Part shown: in pieces, positions 14,386 through 17,621 of the stretch
How positions within the stretch are numbered: position 1 is the first letter of the stretch
How the letters are laid out: every line of letters starts with the position of its first letter
Assembly (NCBI GenBank): GCA_949542085.1
Contig: CATGXW010000002.1
Coordinates: forward strand, 1 to 17,621
Length of the DNA: 17,621 nt
DNA from: an uncultured Alphaproteobacteria bacterium
GTDB lineage: Bacteria > Pseudomonadota > Alphaproteobacteria > RF32 > CAG-239
Direction of reading: 5' to 3'
The notes under the pieces: model-generated
Told to the model about the DNA's origin: nothing
Database searches by the model: none
What the model saw: the letters and a program-made list of their open reading frames with translations, nothing else
Made by a program: the position numbers and the translations under genes

Positions 14386-16461
14386 ATGGCTCGTACACAT
14401 AAATTGGAAATGTATAGAAACATCGGTATTATGGCTCACATTGATGCGGGTAAAACAACTACTACCGAGCGTATCCTGTACTATACGGGTGTTAATCACA
14501 AAATTGGCGAAACACACGAAGGTGCCGCCACTATGGACTGGATGGAACAGGAACAAGAGCGTGGTATTACAATTACCTCTGCCGCAACAACCTGCTTCTG
14601 GAAGAATCATAGAATTAACATTATTGATACACCGGGGCACGTTGACTTCACTGTAGAAGTTGAACGTTCTTTGCGTGTTCTTGACGGTGCGATTACCGTA
14701 TTTGACTCAGTTGCCGGTGTTGAACCGCAATCTGAAACAGTTTGGAGACAAGCTGACAAATATGGTGTTCCTCGTATTTGCTTCTGCAATAAAATGGACC
14801 GTATCGGCGCCAACTTCTATCGTTGTTTGGATATGATTGTTGACCGCTTGGGCGCTCGTCCGATGGCTTTGCAATTGCCTATCGGTGCTGAAGCCGAATT
14901 CAAGGGTGTCGTCGATTTGTTGGAAATGAAAGCTATCGTTTATACTGGCGATACAGCTGATTCTCCGATTGAAATTCAGGAAATTCCTGCTGATTTGAAA
15001 GACAAGGCCGATGAATATCGTCAACAGTTGGTTGAAATGGCTGTTGAAGAAGATGAACAGGCTATGGAAGACTATTTGGAAGGTAAAGAAATCTCTGTCG
15101 ATACATTGAAAAAATGTATCCGCAAAGGTACTTTGGCTCAGTCATTCGTTCCTGTTTTCTGCGGTACAGCTTTCAAAAACAAAGGTGTTCAGCCTTTGTT
15201 GGATGCTGTTATTGATTACTTGCCGTCTCCGGTTGACGTTCCTTCTATTGAAGGTGTTAATCCGAACACGGATAAAGAAGAATCAAGACGCCCGAGCGAC
15301 AGTGAACCTTTGTCAGCTTTAGCATTTAAGATTATGAACGATCCGTTCGTCGGTTCTTTGACATTTACCCGTATTTATTCAGGTACAATGACAGCCGGTT
15401 CTTACATCTATAACTCTGTTAAAGATAAGAAAGAACGCGTTGGTCGTATGTTGTTGATGCATGCTAACAAACGTGAAGAATTAAAAGAAGCTAATGCCGG
15501 TGATATCGTTGCTTTGGCTGGTTTGAAAGATACCACAACCGGTGATACTTTGTGTGATCAATCTCATCCGATTGTTCTCGAAAACATGGTGTTCCCGGAT
15601 CCTGTTATCGAATTGGCCGTTGAGCCGAAAACCAAAGCCGATGTTGAAAAAATGGGCTTGGCTTTGTCTCGTTTGGCTATGGAAGATCCGTCATTCAAAG
15701 TTTCTTCCGATCCTGATTCCGGACAGACAATCATTAAAGGTATGGGCGAATTGCACCTCGAGATCATCGTTGACCGTTTGAAGAGAGAATTCAAGGTTGA
15801 TGCTAATGTCGGTGAACCGCAAGTTGCTTATCGTGAAACAATTACCAAACCTTGTGATATTGAATATACTCACAAGAAACAATCCGGTGGTGCCGGTCAG
15901 TTTGCGAAGGTTAAAATCAAATTTGAACCGATTGAAGGTTACAATGGTTTTGAATTCGAAAACACAGTTGTCGGCGGTAACGTTCCGAAGGAATACGTTC
16001 CGGGTGTTGAAAAAGGTTTGCGTTCCGCTATGGATGCCGGTGTTATCGCGGGCTATCCGGTAAGCGGTGTTAAATGTAACCTTTATGATGGTGCTTATCA
16101 CGAAGTCGACTCTAACGTTATGTGCTTCGAAATTGCTGCTCGCGCTGCTTTCCGTGAAGGTATGCGTCAGGCAAATCCGAAGTTGTTGGAACCGATTATG
16201 AAGGTTGAGGTGGTTACACCTGAAGAATATATGGGCGATATCATCGGTGATTTGAACTCTCGCCGCGGTATGGTTAGTGGTATGGATCAACGCGCTAATG
16301 CACGTGTGATTGATGCGGCTGTTCCTTTGGCAAATATGTTCGGCTATGTTAACACTTTGCGTTCTCTGTCTCAGGGCCGCGCTCAGTTTACCATGGTATT
16401 CGATCATTACGCTGAAGTACCGAAGGATATTGCTGATAAGGTAAAAGCCAAAAACGCATAA
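14386..16461 (+). CDS. fusA: Elongation factor G
   Basis: The 691-residue GTPase drives translocation of tRNA and mRNA on the ribosome and, with RRF, ribosome recycling. The G motifs are AHIDAGKT (17-24), RGIT near 61-64, DTPGHVDF (81-88) and NKMD (135-138). The later domains show the typical [20 protein letters not shown] segment near 437-456, [19 protein letters not shown] near 490-508 and the C-terminal [20 protein letters not shown] near 650-670. Length and order are those of canonical EF-G rather than EF-G2 or a tetracycline-resistance protein. The start has AGGAAAA upstream. It is followed by 168 bases before tuf, in which no standard terminator was found but a long inverted repeat is present. 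Confidence 0.98.
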   Translation: MARTHKLEMYRNIGIMAHIDAGKTTTTERILYYTGVNHKIGETHEGAATMDWMEQEQERGITITSAATTCFWKNHRINIIDTPGHVDFTVEVERSLRVLDGAITVFDSVAGVEPQSETVWRQADKYGVPRICFCNKMDRIGANFYRCLDMIVDRLGARPMALQLPIGAEAEFKGVVDLLEMKAIVYTGDTADSPIEIQEIPADLKDKADEYRQQLVEMAVEEDEQAMEDYLEGKEISVDTLKKCIRKGTLAQSFVPVFCGTAFKNKGVQPLLDAVIDYLPSPVDVPSIEGVNPNTDKEESRRPSDSEPLSALAFKIMNDPFVGSLTFTRIYSGTMTAGSYIYNSVKDKKERVGRMLLMHANKREELKEANAGDIVALAGLKDTTTGDTLCDQSHPIVLENMVFPDPVIELAVEPKTKADVEKMGLALSRLAMEDPSFKVSSDPDSGQTIIKGMGELHLEIIVDRLKREFKVDANVGEPQVAYRETITKPCDIEYTHKKQSGGAGQFAKVKIKFEPIEGYNGFEFENTVVGGNVPKEYVPGVEKGLRSAMDAGVIAGYPVSGVKCNLYDGAYHEVDSNVMCFEIAARAAFREGMRQANPKLLEPIMKVEVVTPEEYMGDIIGDLNSRRGMVSGMDQRANARVIDAAVPLANMFGYVNTLRSLSQGRAQFTMVFDHYAEVPKDIADKVKAKNA

Positions 16462-16478
16462 GATTTCCATTTTATAGG

Positions 16479-16567
16479 GCATCTAGGGCGGTTTGGTTCA
16501 GTTCGAAAAATTCATGTACTTCTTTGTACGCTAAAATTTTTCTCACTTTCCAAATCACCCTATCTGC
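16479..16567. repeat. Long inverted repeat between fusA and tuf
   Basis: Outer arms 16485-16496 and 16550-16561 pair at 11 of 12 positions including one G-U, and pairing continues outward to about 16479/16567. GAAAAATT at 16505-16512 pairs perfectly with AATTTTTC at 16535-16542, and GTAC at 16516-16519 with GTAC at 16526-16529 forms the tip. The whole folds into one long imperfect hairpin. No T run follows on the plus strand, so it is not a simple terminator. The minus strand is open across all of it, reading KILAYKEVHEFFELNQTALD and then a stop. It may be a mobile palindromic element or an RNA processing site. Confidence 0.65.
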
Positions 16568-16629
16568 TCCTCTAAAAAGAAAATCAAATTAAAATTTTTT
16601 ATAACTAACTTAATTTGGAGTAATTCTAA

Positions 16630-17621
16630 ATGGCAAAAGAGAAATTTGAGCGGAATAAGCCGCACTGCAACATTGGAACGATTGGTCACGTAGACCACGG
16701 AAAAACAACATTGACCGCTGCGATTACAAAAGTATTGGCAGAGAAGGGCGGTGCAAGCTTTACAGCTTATGATCAAATTGATAAAGCACCTGAAGAGAGA
16801 GCTCGTGGTATCACCATTTCTACATCACACGTAGAATATGAAACAGATAACCGTCACTATGCACACGTAGACTGTCCGGGCCACGCCGACTATGTTAAAA
16901 ACATGATTACCGGTGCAGCTCAGATGGATGGTGCGATCTTGGTTGTAAGTGCAGCTGATGGTCCGATGCCGCAAACACGTGAACACATCTTGTTGGCTCG
17001 TCAGGTAGGCGTTCCTGCAATTGTTGTTTACATGAACAAAGTTGACCAAGTAGACGATCCTGAATTGTTGGAATTGGTAGAAATGGAAATCCGTGACCTG
17101 TTGTCATCTTATGACTTCCCGGGTGATGAAATCCCAATCGTAAAAGGTTCTGCTTTGGTAGCCTTGGAAGACGGCGACGCAGAAAAAGGTAAAAATTCTA
17201 TCTTGAAATTGATGGAAGAAGTAGACCGTTACATTCCGCAACCGGATCGTCCGAAAGACAAACCGTTCTTGATGCCGATTGAAGACGTATTCTCTATTTC
17301 CGGTCGTGGTACAGTTGTTACCGGTCGTGTAGAACGTGGTGTATTGCACGTAGGTGACGAAATCGAAATCGTAGGTATCAAACCGACTCAGAAAACAACA
17401 TGTACCGGTATCGAAATGTTCCGCAAATTGTTGGATCAAGGTGAAGCCGGCGATAACATCGGTGTTCTGTTGCGTGGTACAAAGAGAGAAGAAGTAGAGC
17501 GCGGTCAAGTTTTGGCAGCCCCTGGTTCAATCACTCCGCACACAGAATTCAAATGTGAATGCTACATTTTGACGAAAGAAGAAGGCGGTCGTCATACTCC
17601 GTTCTTCAGCAACTATCGTCC
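16630..17621 (+). CDS. tuf: Elongation factor Tu (3' end missing)
   Basis: About 330 residues are visible; EF-Tu is normally about 394, so the last 60 or so lie beyond the window. EF-Tu carries aminoacyl-tRNA to the ribosome. GTPase motifs are GHVDHGKT (19-26), DCPGHADY (81-88) and NKVD (136-139), followed by the domain 2 start [20 protein letters not shown] and [11 protein letters not shown]. The initial [20 protein letters not shown] is diagnostic. The start ATG has TTGGAG about nine bases upstream. It lies in the position of tuf in the str operon but 168 bases from fusA, so it may have its own promoter; TATAAC near 16600 is a weak candidate. Its valine codons lean to GTA, unlike fusA. Confidence 0.98.
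   Translation, partial: MAKEKFERNKPHCNIGTIGHVDHGKTTLTAAITKVLAEKGGASFTAYDQIDKAPEERARGITISTSHVEYETDNRHYAHVDCPGHADYVKNMITGAAQMDGAILVVSAADGPMPQTREHILLARQVGVPAIVVYMNKVDQVDDPELLELVEMEIRDLLSSYDFPGDEIPIVKGSALVALEDGDAEKGKNSILKLMEEVDRYIPQPDRPKDKPFLMPIEDVFSISGRGTVVTGRVERGVLHVGDEIEIVGIKPTQKTTCTGIEMFRKLLDQGEAGDNIGVLLRGTKREEVERGQVLAAPGSITPHTEFKCECYILTKEEGGRHTPFFSNYR

Noticed and set aside
15691..16482. Minus-strand frame of 263 codons opposite fusA
   Set aside because: Long antisense frames are common opposite strongly codon-biased genes; its composition mirrors fusA and it has no family signature.
16555..16776. Minus-strand frame of 73 codons across the tuf start
   Set aside because: Antisense to the unmistakable tuf N-terminus and in a different frame from the open stretch of the repeat.

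Overview
The window reads as a stretch of core chromosome from a low-to-moderate GC alphaproteobacterium. This rests on three things: the gene order kdsD-lptC-lptA-lptB-rpoN-hpf-ptsN, a small protein ending like the alphaproteobacterial DUF1150 family, and a standard proteobacterial str operon (rpsL-rpsG-fusA-tuf). The AT-leaning composition and divergent core proteins would fit an uncultured, possibly host- or gut-associated lineage, but that placement is a guess. No phage, insertion sequence, CRISPR array, tRNA or rRNA was seen.

Layout. Positions 1-2915 hold the 3' part of a large AsmA-like envelope protein with an unusual coiled-coil C-terminus, followed by a divergent GalU-type nucleotidyltransferase (2992-3882). 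Two hairpins (3886-3957) separate it from the convergent infA (IF-1). Upstream of infA on the same strand is an orphan membrane histidine kinase with a cysteine-rich PAS domain (4220-5908). A DUF1150-like small protein (5993-6214) is transcribed divergently from the kinase and ends at a bidirectional terminator shared with ptsN.

Positions 6248-12122 form one minus-strand cluster: kdsD, lptC, lptA, lptB, rpoN, hpf, ptsN. It joins Kdo/LPS precursor synthesis, the LPS export machine, sigma-54, the ribosome hibernation factor and the nitrogen-PTS regulator EIIA-Ntr. kdsC, found between kdsD and lptC in E. coli, is absent here, and rapZ does not follow ptsN. An internal promoter candidate lies between rpoN and hpf.

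Positions 12287-13212 hold two adjacent paralogous small proteins with two predicted membrane segments each. Each has its own promoter candidate, a nearly identical 28-nt block over the start codon and its own terminator. I do not recognise the family; this is the most novel coding feature of the window. From 13379 a strong promoter drives rpsL-rpsG-fusA, and tuf runs off the window end.

Two intergenic inverted-repeat elements (13255-13330 and 16479-16567) flank rpsL-rpsG-fusA. Both are open for translation on the minus strand, which recalls coding palindromic repeats such as those of Rickettsia. Whether they are dispersed repeats can only be settled by a genome search.
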